64,000 nucleotides of DNA. Source: an uncultured Lachnospiraceae bacterium. GTDB lineage: Bacteria; Bacillota; Clostridia; Lachnospirales; Lachnospiraceae. The position numbers and the translations under genes are program-made. The stretch spans positions 1 to 64,000 of the forward strand of contig CAJURT010000020.1 of assembly GCA_910588875.1 (NCBI GenBank). The letters run 5' to 3'. The notes beneath the pieces are model-generated. The model had not been told where the DNA came from and ran no database searches. It worked only from the letters and a program-made list of their open reading frames with translations. Positions within the stretch are counted from its first letter, which is position 1; every line of letters begins with the position of its first letter. Below, piece after piece: positions 1-9,175 of the stretch.

Positions 1-88
1 CAGGCTTTATGCGGCCTGCAGGTGTTTTTCTTTCTATTCAACTGTCAAACTTCCGAGATAAAGATAAAGATAAGGCCTAACTGACCGG

Positions 89-117
89 TTGAAAAAAACC
101 CGGCGAGATGGTAAAAT
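89..117 (+). promoter_or_regulatory. Sigma-A type promoter of the binding-protein/kinase pair
   Basis: TTGAAA at 89-94 and TAAAAT at 112-117 are separated by exactly 17 bases, a good vegetative promoter. It lies about 70 bases upstream of the GTG start of the binding protein. The first 88 bases of the window show no recognisable gene; a short open frame running off the left edge to a stop near position 84 could be the tail of an upstream gene but has no identifiable content. Confidence 0.55.
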
Positions 118-189
118 GATAAAATGTGACTACTGCCAGGGATTGGAGGAATGGTGAAATGTCAGAGAAGGTGCGAAAAGGGGGACTGA

Positions 190-1365
190 GTGGTTGTGCA
201 TAAGAAGGTACTTGCCTGGAAGACGGGATTAAGGGAGAAGCAGAAGGCAGTCCGCGGTTTTGTTGTGCTGGCGGCGATATCCTGTGCGTGCGTCCTTGGG
301 CTCTTTGGATGTAAGGGGAAACCGTCCAAAGGGACATTGCCTGCCCTGGAGGAGAGTTCCTCTGAGAGCGGGGACGGGGGCGGGAAGGGCACCCATAAGG
401 ATACAGAGGATATCGTGGATTTTGATCATGAACTGGATGCATATCAGCCTCTGAAGAAACATTATAATTTTTATTTTACATATAAAATGATCCATCCCTG
501 GTGGGATGCTGTGGCGATTGGGATTGAGGATGCGGCGAGGCAATATGAGAAGATGGGGGTTATCATAGACTATGAATATTTGGCTCCGGCCGAAGCTTCT
601 GCCCAGGATCAGGTCCGGCGCCTGTCGGAGGCATCCCTGGGGGGATTTGATGTCATCGGCGTGGATGTGGCGGATGTGAATGTGGTCACGCCGGCAATCA
701 ACCAGCTGATGGAACGTGGCCAGAAGGTTATGACTTTTTCCAGTTCGGACGCGGCAAAGGAGGACGGATGTTCCCGGATTGCTTATGTGGGGAACACCCA
801 CAACTATGAGGACGGCGCCGATCTCACGGAGGCTCTTTGCCATAAGCTGGATTACCACGGAAAAATTGCCCTCCTGGTAGGGGTAGAGGGAGCTCCCTGC
901 CATGAGGAACGGGCTTTAGGGGTTCAGGATGTGATAGCAAAATACCCAGACATGGAGATTGTGGAGATTGCTTATGATGAGGATTCTGCGGAAAGGGCCT
1001 ATGAGTATACCAAGGAATTTTTGGCACGCCACGGGGATCTGGCAGGGATTGCCTGCTGCAATATGAGCAATCCGGTGGGAGCAGCCCGTGCCGTCATCGA
1101 GGCCGGGCGGGAGAAGGAGACCGTGATTGTAGGCATGGACCATGACCAGGAGGCTCTTAAGTATCTTAAGGATGGGATCATCTATGCCTTGGGAGTCCAG
1201 GACTGCTATTCCATCGGCTTTGACACGATGCAGGTGGCAGTGAAGATTGCGGACGGGCTTCTTCCGGGAGAGGCTTATCCGGAAAAGACAGAGGAAATAA
1301 CAGTCATCATTTATCAGGACAGCGCTGCGGAGATTCTTCAGGCGCTATATGGGGAAATCGATTAA
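190..1365 (+). CDS. Sugar-binding lipoprotein (RbsB/LacI-fold periplasmic-binding type)
   Basis: Predicted 391-residue surface lipoprotein. A basic N-terminus, a hydrophobic stretch and the lipobox LFGC (about residues 38-41) mark lipid anchoring outside the membrane. The body follows the Peripla_BP_4 pattern of ribose/galactose-binding proteins: an initial strand segment around HYNFYFTYKMIHPWW, a middle domain with IALLVGVEGAP, and a C-terminal VIVGMDHDQEALKYLKDG segment. GTG at 190 is used because a stop codon precedes it directly and no ATG lies upstream in frame; AGGGGGA sits about 10 bases before it. No permease or ATPase adjoins it. Instead a hybrid kinase starts 15 bases downstream, so a sensory role (ligand presentation to the kinase) is more likely than transport; that is inference from context. 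Confidence 0.82.
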   Translation: MVVHKKVLAWKTGLREKQKAVRGFVVLAAISCACVLGLFGCKGKPSKGTLPALEESSSESGDGGGKGTHKDTEDIVDFDHELDAYQPLKKHYNFYFTYKMIHPWWDAVAIGIEDAARQYEKMGVIIDYEYLAPAEASAQDQVRRLSEASLGGFDVIGVDVADVNVVTPAINQLMERGQKVMTFSSSDAAKEDGCSRIAYVGNTHNYEDGADLTEALCHKLDYHGKIALLVGVEGAPCHEERALGVQDVIAKYPDMEIVEIAYDEDSAERAYEYTKEFLARHGDLAGIACCNMSNPVGAARAVIEAGREKETVIVGMDHDQEALKYLKDGIIYALGVQDCYSIGFDTMQVAVKIADGLLPGEAYPEKTEEITVIIYQDSAAEILQALYGEID

Positions 1366-1380
1366 GAACGGCAGGTAAAA

Positions 1381-4300
1381 ATGGACGGATCTCGAGTGAA
1401 TGGTATAAAAGAAAAACAGAAGAAACAGGCAGTGGCCTTTGCCGTCTTTGGCGGGTCAGTGATTGCGGCGATCCTTCTTGTCACCACCATCTGGGTGCTG
1501 ACAAGTGCAAGGGCCGGCACCAGCCAGGCGGTAAAACGGGTCAGTGAATTTTATCTGGAGGAACTGGCCGGGCGCCGGGCACAGGTGGTTTCAGAGGAAC
1601 TGAAAACCAAGGTGGCCTATATGGAAAATGCTTTGGCCACCTTAGAACCCGGCGACCTGGAAAATCAGGAGACATTGCGCAGGTATCTGGGAAAGATCAA
1701 AAAACTCTATGGGGTGGACCGGTTTGTGCTGGTGGATGAGAATGGGATCGTCTATGCCCAGCACAGCACAAGTTCAGGCTTGAGCAGATATGGGTTCCTC
1801 TCCGGGGAACTGACCGGGCCGGTGGTTCAAACCGTGAATCTATACGGTGCGAGAAAACAGGTTATCCTTGCGATCCCTGTGGAAGGTATTTCTTTTCAGG
1901 GCGCCCGGGTGAAGGCCTGTTTTGTCCAGGTGAATATGAATGAACTGCTGAGTTCCCTGATGCTGCAGTCCACGGACAATGAGACTTACTGCAATCTGTA
2001 CCATCAGAATGGGGAGAGTCTGACCGACGAGGCCTTTGGCTACCTGACTGCCGGAAAAAACGTCCTTTCCGAATTGGAAGGCGCAGATATGGAACCTGGT
2101 TCCAGCCATGGGCAGCTGAAGGAAGATTTTGCGAACGGCAGGCGCGGGCAGGTTTCCTTCAACTACCAGGGAGCCAAGGAGGACTTGTGCTATGTCCCGG
2201 TGGAGGGAACCAACTGGATGCTGACGATCCTTGTCCGGGATAATGTGATCAGCAGCCAAATCGGTTCCATCAGCTATGGCATGATGAGAAGGGGCATTAT
2301 CCAGATTGTCATTACGGTGCTGGTAATGTTGGCCGTGTTCCTTGCCCTTATTTACCAGTCCAGGAAAAGTGCCAGGTTCCTCTTGGAACAGGAGAAGGCA
2401 GATGCAAACCGGATGAGGGCTGCCTATGCCCAGATTGAGAGGGAACGGCTGGCCATGGACAATATCCATGCAGCCATGGGATCCGGCCTTTGGAGCATGG
2501 AGTTTAACACCAACGCAGAGATTATCTCCTGTATGTGGTCGGAAGTGTTCCGGAAAATGATAGGGTATGAGAGGGAAGAGGAGTTCCCCAACCGCTTGGA
2601 ATCCTGGTCCAGCCTGCTGCATGAGGCGGATAAGGATTGGGTGCTGAAGGAATTCTGGGATACGGTAAACGATTATACCAATGAAAAGACCTACAATGTG
2701 GAGTACCAGCTTTTGACGAAACATGCGGGGTGGAGATGGTTCCATGCGGCAGGCCGTCTGTCACGGCGTGAGGACGGCTCCCCCATTACCTTTGTGGGGC
2801 TGTTTGTGGACATTGACGATGAGAGGAAGCTGAAGGAGCAGCTGGAGCGGCAGAAGATTGATTTGCAGGATGCACTGGCAGCCGCCCAGCATGCCAACAA
2901 GGCAAAAACCACGTTCCTCAATAATATGTCCCATGATATCCGGACCCCCATGAACGCTATCATTGGCTTTACATCCCTGGCGGCAACGCATATTGACAAC
3001 AGGGATCAGGTGCAGGATTATCTGTCCAAGATTACCACCTCCAGCAACCATCTTTTAAGCCTGATTAATGATGTGCTGGATATGAGCCGGATTGAGAGCG
3101 GGAAGGTAAAGATTGAGGAAAAGGAAACCTCCCTCCCGGAGGTTATGCATGACTTAAAGACCATTGTGCAGGCAGACATCACCTCCAAGCAGCTGGAATT
3201 TTACCTTGACACGGCAGACGTGGTAAACGAGCATGTCCTGTGTGACAGGCTGAGGCTGAACCAGGTGCTCTTAAATCTGCTGAGCAATGCGATGAAGTTT
3301 ACCATGCCCGGCGGCCTTGTAAGTGTCCGTATCCTGCAGAAGGGCAATGCACCGGAAGGTTTTGCATCCTACGAATTCCAGGTGAAGGACACGGGGATTG
3401 GCATGAGCAAGGAGTTCCAGAAGCATGTCTTCGAGCCGTTTGAGAGGGAGCGGACCAGCACCATCAGCGGTATCCAGGGGACGGGGCTGGGAATGGCTAT
3501 CACCAAGAATATTGTGGACATGATGGGCGGCGAGATTACTGTCTCCAGTGAGGAGGGGAAGGGGAGCACCTTTACGGTATCCCTGCAGTTACGGACCTGT
3601 TCCGGGCCGGTAAGGCAGGAGGTGATTCCGGAACTGAAGGGATTGCGCGCCCTGGTGGCGGATGATGATTTTAACACCTGTTCCAGCGTCACCAAAATGC
3701 TTGCCACCATTGGCATGCGCCCGGACTGGACTACCTCCGGCAAGGAGGCTGTGCTGCGTACCCAGCTGGCAGAAGAGCAGAATGACAGCTATGCGGCTTA
3801 TATCATTGACTGGCTGATGCCGGATATGAACGGGATTGAGGTGGTAAGGAGGATCCGGGGCCTGATTGGTGACGAGACGCCTATTATCATCCTCACTGCT
3901 TACGACTGGTCGGATATCGAGGAGGAGGCAAGGCAGGCAGGGGTCACCGCCTTCTGCTCCAAGCCGATATTCTTGTCGGAACTGAGGGAGATTTTAGAGT
4001 CACCGTTTGCCATGCAGAGCGTGAAGGATAAGGATTCCGGGGATACCCTGTCTTTTGAGGGCAAAAAAATCCTTCTGGTGGAAGACAATGAACTAAACCA
4101 GGAGATTGCTGTGGAGATTTTGCAGGAGGCAGGGTTTGTCATGGATGTGGCGGATGACGGGTCAATTGCGGTGGAGAAATTAAAAGCAGCAGACCCGGGC
4201 CAGTATGATGTGGTGCTGATGGATATTCAGATGCCGATCTTAAATGGATATGAGGCCACAAGGCAGATCCGGTCAATGGGGCTTTCGGATATCCCGATTA

Positions 4301-4428
4301 TCGCTATGACAGCCAATGCCTTCGATGAGGATAAGAAGGCGGCCATTGAGGCAGGGATGAACGGGCACATTGCCAAGCCGATTGATATCCCGAAGCTGAT
4401 GGGGCTTTTGGAGGAGATATTAAGATAG
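1381..4428 (+). CDS. Hybrid sensor histidine kinase, extracellular sensor + PAS + HisKA/HATPase + two receivers
   Basis: A 1015-residue membrane kinase. One transmembrane helix near residues 17-38 and another near 300-325 bracket an extracellular sensor of about 260 residues, Cache-like in position. A PAS_3-like segment follows (about 365-475, containing WRWFHAAGRL), then HisKA with MSHDIRTPMN (His518 is the expected phosphoacceptor) and an HATPase with N and G boxes (NLLSNAMKF, DTGIGM, GTGLGM). Two C-terminal receivers follow: one with IIDWLMPDMNG, the other with VLMDIQMPILNG and the conserved Lys in HIAKPID. There is no HPt domain, so phosphotransfer must finish on a partner encoded elsewhere. 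It is co-transcribed with the binding lipoprotein just upstream, the likely ligand carrier. No DNA-binding output gene adjoins it. Confidence 0.9.
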   Translation: MDGSRVNGIKEKQKKQAVAFAVFGGSVIAAILLVTTIWVLTSARAGTSQAVKRVSEFYLEELAGRRAQVVSEELKTKVAYMENALATLEPGDLENQETLRRYLGKIKKLYGVDRFVLVDENGIVYAQHSTSSGLSRYGFLSGELTGPVVQTVNLYGARKQVILAIPVEGISFQGARVKACFVQVNMNELLSSLMLQSTDNETYCNLYHQNGESLTDEAFGYLTAGKNVLSELEGADMEPGSSHGQLKEDFANGRRGQVSFNYQGAKEDLCYVPVEGTNWMLTILVRDNVISSQIGSISYGMMRRGIIQIVITVLVMLAVFLALIYQSRKSARFLLEQEKADANRMRAAYAQIERERLAMDNIHAAMGSGLWSMEFNTNAEIISCMWSEVFRKMIGYEREEEFPNRLESWSSLLHEADKDWVLKEFWDTVNDYTNEKTYNVEYQLLTKHAGWRWFHAAGRLSRREDGSPITFVGLFVDIDDERKLKEQLERQKIDLQDALAAAQHANKAKTTFLNNMSHDIRTPMNAIIGFTSLAATHIDNRDQVQDYLSKITTSSNHLLSLINDVLDMSRIESGKVKIEEKETSLPEVMHDLKTIVQADITSKQLEFYLDTADVVNEHVLCDRLRLNQVLLNLLSNAMKFTMPGGLVSVRILQKGNAPEGFASYEFQVKDTGIGMSKEFQKHVFEPFERERTSTISGIQGTGLGMAITKNIVDMMGGEITVSSEEGKGSTFTVSLQLRTCSGPVRQEVIPELKGLRALVADDDFNTCSSVTKMLATIGMRPDWTTSGKEAVLRTQLAEEQNDSYAAYIIDWLMPDMNGIEVVRRIRGLIGDETPIIILTAYDWSDIEEEARQAGVTAFCSKPIFLSELREILESPFAMQSVKDKDSGDTLSFEGKKILLVEDNELNQEIAVEILQEAGFVMDVADDGSIAVEKLKAADPGQYDVVLMDIQMPILNGYEATRQIRSMGLSDIPIIAMTANAFDEDKKAAIEAGMNGHIAKPIDIPKLMGLLEEILR

Positions 4429-4478
4429 GGCGCTGTTTTAAAAATGTGCAAAAATTTCCGCTGCGGCGGGTCAAATGC

Positions 4479-4507
4479 TTGAATAAAAGGTGGAAAGATA
4501 GTATAAT
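4479..4507 (+). promoter_or_regulatory. Promoter of pgi
   Basis: TTGAAT (4479-4484) and TATAAT (4502-4507) are spaced by 17 bases, followed by AAGGAGG (4532-4538) ahead of the pgi start codons. Immediately upstream is a G+C-rich segment, CCGCTGCGGCGGGTC near 4458, which has a near copy on the opposite strand around 16635-16650. Confidence 0.7.
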
Positions 4508-4543
4508 TGCCTCAAACGTTATATTAATATCAAGGAGGACGTG

Positions 4544-6127
4544 ATGATGATCAACTGGAACAATATGGATACGCTGGCATCATTCCAGGAACTGTCAGAG
4601 ACAAAACAGGTGGATCTGGCCCAGGTGATGGCCGGGGAGAATGGGGCGGAGCGTGTAAAAAACTACAGTGTTCCTATGGCGGAAGGGCTGGTTTACAATT
4701 ATGCGGCCAAGCAGGTAGACGATACCATATTGGCAGGCCTGGCAAAACTGGCCGGGGAGGCTCAGCTTGCGGATAAATTTGAAGCTCTTTACAACGGAGA
4801 GGTGATCAATACCGGCGAGAAGCGCCTTGTTCTCCACCACCTGACCCGGGGGCAGCTGGGGGAAGCTGTTGTGGCAGATGGGGTTGATAAGCGCGGTTTT
4901 TATACGGGGGTTCAGCAGAAGGCGGCGGAGTTTGCCGCCAAGGTACATAACGGGGAGATCACCAATGGCGCCGGCGAGAAATTTACCACAGTGGTACAGA
5001 TCGGGATTGGCGGCAGTGATTTGGGGCCCCGTGCCATCTACCTGGCCCTGGAAAACTGGGCAAAGAAGCAGGGCACTTTTAAGATGGAGGCAAAGTTTAT
5101 CAGCAATGTGGATCCGGATGATGCAGCCGCTGTCCTGGATTCCATCGATGTTGCCCATTCCCTGTTTATCCTTGTGTCAAAGTCCGGAACCACCCTTGAG
5201 ACCCTGACCAATGAGTCTTTTGTCAAGGATGCCTTAAAGAAAGCGGGGCTGGATGCCTCCAAACATATGGTGGCGGTTACCAGTGAGACTTCTCCCCTGG
5301 CCAAGAGCGAGGACTATCTGGCGGCTTTCTTTATGGATGATTATATCGGAGGGCGTTATTCTTCCAGTTCTGCAGTGGGTGGCGTGGTACTGTCCCTGGC
5401 TTTTGGGCCGGAGGTGTTTGCACAGTTCTTAGAGGGCGCTGCCGAGGAGGATAAACTGGCAAAGAATAAGGACGTATTCAAGAACCCGGCTATGCTGGAT
5501 GCCCTGATTGGCGTGTATGAGAGGAATGTGCTGGGATACCTGTGTACGGCAGTCCTGCCCTATTCCCAGGCATTGAGCCGATTCCCGGCTCATTTACAGC
5601 AGCTGGATATGGAATCAAACGGCAAGAGCGTGAACCGCTTCGGTGAGCCGGTGGATTACCAGACAGGGCCTGTGATTTTCGGCGAGCCGGGAACCAATGG
5701 GCAACACTCCTTCTATCAGCTGCTCCACCAGGGAACCTCTGTTGTTCCTCTTCAGTTCATTGGGTTTAAGAACAGCCAGATCGGCACGGATGTGGTGATC
5801 CAGGACAGCACCAGCCAGCAGAAGCTGTGCGCCAATGTAGCAGCCCAGATTATCGCTTTCGCATGCGGCAAATCCGATGAGAACCGGAATAAGAACTTTG
5901 AGGGCGGACGTCCCTCCAGCATTATCATCGGGGATCAGCTGAACCCGAGAACCCTGGGTGCCCTGCTGTCGCATTTTGAAAACAAGGTTATGTTCCAGGG
6001 CTTTGTGTGGAACGTGAACAGTTTTGACCAGGAAGGGGTGCAGCTGGGCAAGGTTTTGGCCAAGAGGGTGCTGGCCCATGAGACGGACGGGGCTCTGAAG
6101 GTATTCAGTGACCTGCTGAATATCTAA
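4544..6127 (+). CDS. pgi: Glucose-6-phosphate isomerase
   Basis: Cytosolic enzyme interconverting glucose-6-phosphate and fructose-6-phosphate in glycolysis and gluconeogenesis. The 527-residue protein is the long form of the family. Visible signatures are IGIGGSDLGPR (sugar-phosphate binding), SKSGTTLET (SIS-type phosphate loop), the isomerase region GGRYSSSSAVG and the GTNGQHSFYQLLHQG motif with the catalytic His. GTG 4541, ATG 4544 and ATG 4547 are all in frame; ATG 4544 or 4547 gives the best spacing from AAGGAGG. The gene is monocistronic, with its own promoter and a strong terminator after it. Its position before an unrelated minus-strand TRAP operon suggests no functional link. Confidence 0.97.
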   Translation: MMINWNNMDTLASFQELSETKQVDLAQVMAGENGAERVKNYSVPMAEGLVYNYAAKQVDDTILAGLAKLAGEAQLADKFEALYNGEVINTGEKRLVLHHLTRGQLGEAVVADGVDKRGFYTGVQQKAAEFAAKVHNGEITNGAGEKFTTVVQIGIGGSDLGPRAIYLALENWAKKQGTFKMEAKFISNVDPDDAAAVLDSIDVAHSLFILVSKSGTTLETLTNESFVKDALKKAGLDASKHMVAVTSETSPLAKSEDYLAAFFMDDYIGGRYSSSSAVGGVVLSLAFGPEVFAQFLEGAAEEDKLAKNKDVFKNPAMLDALIGVYERNVLGYLCTAVLPYSQALSRFPAHLQQLDMESNGKSVNRFGEPVDYQTGPVIFGEPGTNGQHSFYQLLHQGTSVVPLQFIGFKNSQIGTDVVIQDSTSQQKLCANVAAQIIAFACGKSDENRNKNFEGGRPSSIIIGDQLNPRTLGALLSHFENKVMFQGFVWNVNSFDQEGVQLGKVLAKRVLAHETDGALKVFSDLLNI

Positions 6128-6148
6128 ATGCCATAACCCGGGCAAGTG

Positions 6149-6192
6149 CAGATAACAAAAAACGCGCTGTCAAGCGCGTTTTTTGTTATCTG
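6149..6192. terminator. Bidirectional terminator between pgi and dctM
   Basis: Perfect 20-base inverted repeat (6149-6168 with 6173-6192, loop GTCA). The A-run on one arm and T-run on the other make it work on both strands, so it can end pgi on the plus strand and the TRAP operon on the minus strand. Confidence 0.9.
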
Positions 6193-6224
6193 TCTTTTAC
6201 CTCAGAATCATAAAATATGTTTTC

Positions 6225-7529
6225 TCATAATAACCCCAATAGTCTCGGCAATCCCAGGGAAAGGGAAGGAATAAAGGTCAAAAGCAGCAACATAATAATC
6301 ATGGATAAATAAAAGGGCAGAAATCCCCGAACCACCTTCTCAACCGGGACTTTTGCAATGCTGCATCCGATAAAAAGGGATGTTCCCACAGGGGGCGTAC
6401 ACAGGCCGATACCGTATGCCAGTACCAGGACTACGCCGAAATGGTAGGGATCGAATCCCAGGGCGCCTGTGGCAATGGGGAACAGAATAGGGGTGGTCAG
6501 AAGGATCAGGATCCCCATGTCCATAAAGCAGCCAAGAACCAGCATCATAAGAAGCAGAAGCAGGGTCAGGATTACCTGGTTGGAGGTCAGGCTCAGCAGC
6601 CAGGTGCTCAGGTTCTGGGGAACTTTCAGGTAAGACATCACATATCCGAAGGCTCCGGATGCGGATATGATGGCCATGGCCATAGTCATGGTGGGCAGGC
6701 ATTTTTTCAGCCCTTCTATGTAAAGCTTTAAGGACATGTTGCGGTACACTAAGGTGGTGATGGCCAGGGCATAGACCGCCGCCACGGCGGCAGCCTCCGT
6801 CGCGGAACAGATGCCAAAGGAGGTGCCTGCCAAAACGATGACAATGGCTCCAAGGCCTAAAAGAGCCTGCCATATAATCTTCATATTTTCTTTCATGGAA
6901 CGTTTGATGCCCAGAGGATACTGCTTTTTCACGGCAATGAAATATGCGGGAACCATAAGGCCTGCGGTCAGAAGGATGCCGGGCACATAGCCGCACATCA
7001 GCAGGGTGCTGATGGAGATGCCGCTGGCCGAAGCCAGGGCGTAAAACAGCATATTCTGGCTGGGGGGAATGATAACACCCTCCACCGAGGAGGTGACCGT
7101 CACGGCCACGCTGTAATCCGCATCATAGCCTTCCTGGACCATAGCCGGGATCAGCATGGCTCCGATTGAGGATACATCCGCTGCCGAGGAACCGGAGATT
7201 CCCCCAAACAGCATACTTACCAAAATGTTGACAATGGCAGTGCCGCCCCGGATCCTGCCTACAATAATGTTGCAGAATGCCATCAGCTTGCTGGTGATCT
7301 CACCGTCTGTCATCACCTGGGCCATCATAATGAAGAAGGGGACAGCAATGAAGGTGAAGCTTAACAGGCTGACGGACATTTTCTGGAACAGGTTAAAATA
7401 CGGGATTCCCAGGTAGGTGGCTGTAATCAGGGCGGACGCCATCAGAGAAAAGGCAATGGGAATCCGGATTACCATTAAAATTCCCAGGGATGTAAATAAC
7501 AGGATGGTTCCGATTGCAATCTCATTCAT
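6225..7529 (-). CDS. dctM: TRAP transporter large membrane subunit (DctM)
   Basis: The 434-residue integral membrane protein that forms the ion-driven translocation channel of a TRAP importer, with 11-12 predicted hydrophobic segments. Family hallmarks are the repeated scissor-type helices with GGISGSSAADVSSIG, IPPSQNMLFYALAS and YGIGLCTPPVGTSLFIGC. The start is placed at ATG 7529-7527: AAGGAGGGG precedes it, and the ATG overlaps the stop of the small subunit as ATGA, implying translational coupling. It is last in a minus-strand unit of regulator, dctP, dctQ and dctM. The substrate cannot be read directly; a LacI-type regulator suggests a sugar acid or related C4-C6 acid. Confidence 0.95.
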   Translation of the reverse strand: MNEIAIGTILLFTSLGILMVIRIPIAFSLMASALITATYLGIPYFNLFQKMSVSLLSFTFIAVPFFIMMAQVMTDGEITSKLMAFCNIIVGRIRGGTAIVNILVSMLFGGISGSSAADVSSIGAMLIPAMVQEGYDADYSVAVTVTSSVEGVIIPPSQNMLFYALASASGISISTLLMCGYVPGILLTAGLMVPAYFIAVKKQYPLGIKRSMKENMKIIWQALLGLGAIVIVLAGTSFGICSATEAAAVAAVYALAITTLVYRNMSLKLYIEGLKKCLPTMTMAMAIISASGAFGYVMSYLKVPQNLSTWLLSLTSNQVILTLLLLLMMLVLGCFMDMGILILLTTPILFPIATGALGFDPYHFGVVLVLAYGIGLCTPPVGTSLFIGCSIAKVPVEKVVRGFLPFYLSMIIMLLLLTFIPSLSLGLPRLLGLL

Positions 7530-8023
7530 GCCTTTTCCCCTCCTTGTCTGTTTTTTCCGGCCAGGCACTCAGCCAGGTTCAGCAGGCTGAACAGGGAGGT
7601 CAGCGCCCCGCCTAATACCATGGGAAAGTACTGGATTCCCTGGGGCCAGTGGGTGGCTGGAAGGCGTTTCATCATATTGATATGAAAAATCTGCCATCCA
7701 AAATATACCATCATGCAGCCAATGGCAAGCAGCAGCAAATGGCGCGCAAGATCGCAGCCCTTTTTCATGGGTGGGGGGAAAAGGTTATAAACGCCCTCAA
7801 TGGCAATATGGGAATCCCCGAACGCACCGATGGAAATGCACATAAACCCAAACCAGATCAACATGGTCAGAATCACTTCCTCTGACCAAACCAGGGGTTT
7901 GCTGAAGGCATACCGCATGACTACTGCCCCGAAGCATACGATCAGCATTACCACCAAAAGCACACAGCAGATATATTGTTCCGCCTTCACCACATATCCC
8001 AGATATTTCCTTAATTCTGTCAT
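7526..8023 (-). CDS. dctQ: TRAP transporter small membrane subunit (DctQ)
   Basis: A 165-residue, four-helix membrane protein of the DctQ type. The typical first helix (YICCVLLVVMLIVCFGAVVMRY) is followed by the family signature WSEEVILTMLIWFGFMC. It pairs with DctM to make the membrane part of the TRAP importer. The gene lies 30 bases after dctP and overlaps dctM by four bases. Confidence 0.93.
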   Translation of the reverse strand: MTELRKYLGYVVKAEQYICCVLLVVMLIVCFGAVVMRYAFSKPLVWSEEVILTMLIWFGFMCISIGAFGDSHIAIEGVYNLFPPPMKKGCDLARHLLLLAIGCMMVYFGWQIFHINMMKRLPATHWPQGIQYFPMVLGGALTSLFSLLNLAECLAGKNRQGGEKA

Positions 8024-8053
8024 CGGACAGACCTCCCTCCTGCAGGCGATCCC

Positions 8054-9136
8054 TTACTGGGCGGCGCGGACTAAGTCTACCAGTTCCTTATATTGTGGAT
8101 ACTTGTCATACACGGAGTTCACTGCATCCTGGAATTCCTTAACATCTACATCGATAACCTTACACCCGGAGGCTTCGCATTCTTTCCTGGATTCTTCCTG
8201 GTAATCCTGCATAGCCTGCCTCTGCCACTGGGCAGCTTCCTTGGAGGCCTTCTTTACGCCTTCCTTCTGGGCGTCGGACATCTGGTCCCAGGCCTTTTTG
8301 CTGCAGATCACCAGGGCCGGAGGAGCCATATGGCCGTCTAAGGTAAAGTTCTTAGCCACCTCATAGTGCCCGGAAGTATAGTAGCTTACAAAGTCGTTTT
8401 CCGCCCCGTCCACGATACCGGTCTGGAGTCCCTGGAACACTTCGCCGTAATCCATGGGGGTTGCCTCAGCCCCAAGGGCCTGGACCATGGAGATCGCCAC
8501 CTCGGTCTGCTGCACCCGGATTTTCATTCCCTTCAGATCCGCCACGGAGGTGATGGGTTTTTCGGTGGTATAGAAGTTCCTGGATCCGGCCTCATAGAAA
8601 TCAATGCCTACCATGTTGTAATTCTCCAGTTCCGCAAAGGCATAGGCGCCTGCCTCGCCGTCTAAGGCTTTGTATTTGGACTCTGTGTCGGAAAACAGAT
8701 AGGGCATCCCGAAGGCGCCGAACAGATCCACTACCGGAGACATGGAGTTGGTGTTGACACGGGAAAAATCAAGGGTTCCTGCCATAACCTGGTCGATAGA
8801 GGAAGCTTCGTCGCACAGGGCGGCGTTGGGGTACACATCGATGTTCACCGTGCCGTCCGTGTACTTGTTTGCCAGTTCCGCAAACATATACATGCCTTCT
8901 GTGATGGGGTTGCCGTCAGGCTGGTTCTCTGCCAGCTTGAAGTGCAGTTCCTCCCCCATATCCCCGGAAGGGGCAACTGTCTCTGCTTCTTCCCCCTGGG
9001 TCTTTGCCTCCTGGGTTTCTGCCCCTTGGGTTTCTGCCGGGGCTGCTGTGGTTTCTGCCGGCTTGGAGCCCCCGGAACAGGCAGCCAGGGTTGCTGCCGC
9101 TGCGCAGGTAAGTAAAAATGCCAATGTTTTTTTCAT
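8054..9136 (-). CDS. dctP: TRAP transporter solute-binding lipoprotein (DctP)
   Basis: A 360-residue DctP-type binding protein anchored by a lipobox (LAACSGG near residue 20) and a flexible Thr/Glu/Ala-rich linker (about residues 24-55). The mature part shows the TRAP pattern: AFGMPYLFSD, the long helix preceding NFYTTEKPITSVADLKGMKIRV, where the family arginine sits to bind the substrate carboxylate, and EVFQGLQTGIVDGAEND. This implies a carboxylate-bearing substrate. GGAGGAAATATC precedes the ATG. It is co-oriented with the LacI-type regulator upstream, at a 39-base gap. Confidence 0.94.
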   Translation of the reverse strand: MKKTLAFLLTCAAAATLAACSGGSKPAETTAAPAETQGAETQEAKTQGEEAETVAPSGDMGEELHFKLAENQPDGNPITEGMYMFAELANKYTDGTVNIDVYPNAALCDEASSIDQVMAGTLDFSRVNTNSMSPVVDLFGAFGMPYLFSDTESKYKALDGEAGAYAFAELENYNMVGIDFYEAGSRNFYTTEKPITSVADLKGMKIRVQQTEVAISMVQALGAEATPMDYGEVFQGLQTGIVDGAENDFVSYYTSGHYEVAKNFTLDGHMAPPALVICSKKAWDQMSDAQKEGVKKASKEAAQWQRQAMQDYQEESRKECEASGCKVIDVDVKEFQDAVNSVYDKYPQYKELVDLVRAAQ

Positions 9137-9175
9137 GATATTTCCTCCTTAGATTGATTTGCTAGATTTCCGACT

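Noticed and set aside
6441..9152. Several plus-strand open frames opposite the TRAP genes
   Set aside because: They are mirror frames of dctM, dctQ and dctP with low-complexity or implausible composition.
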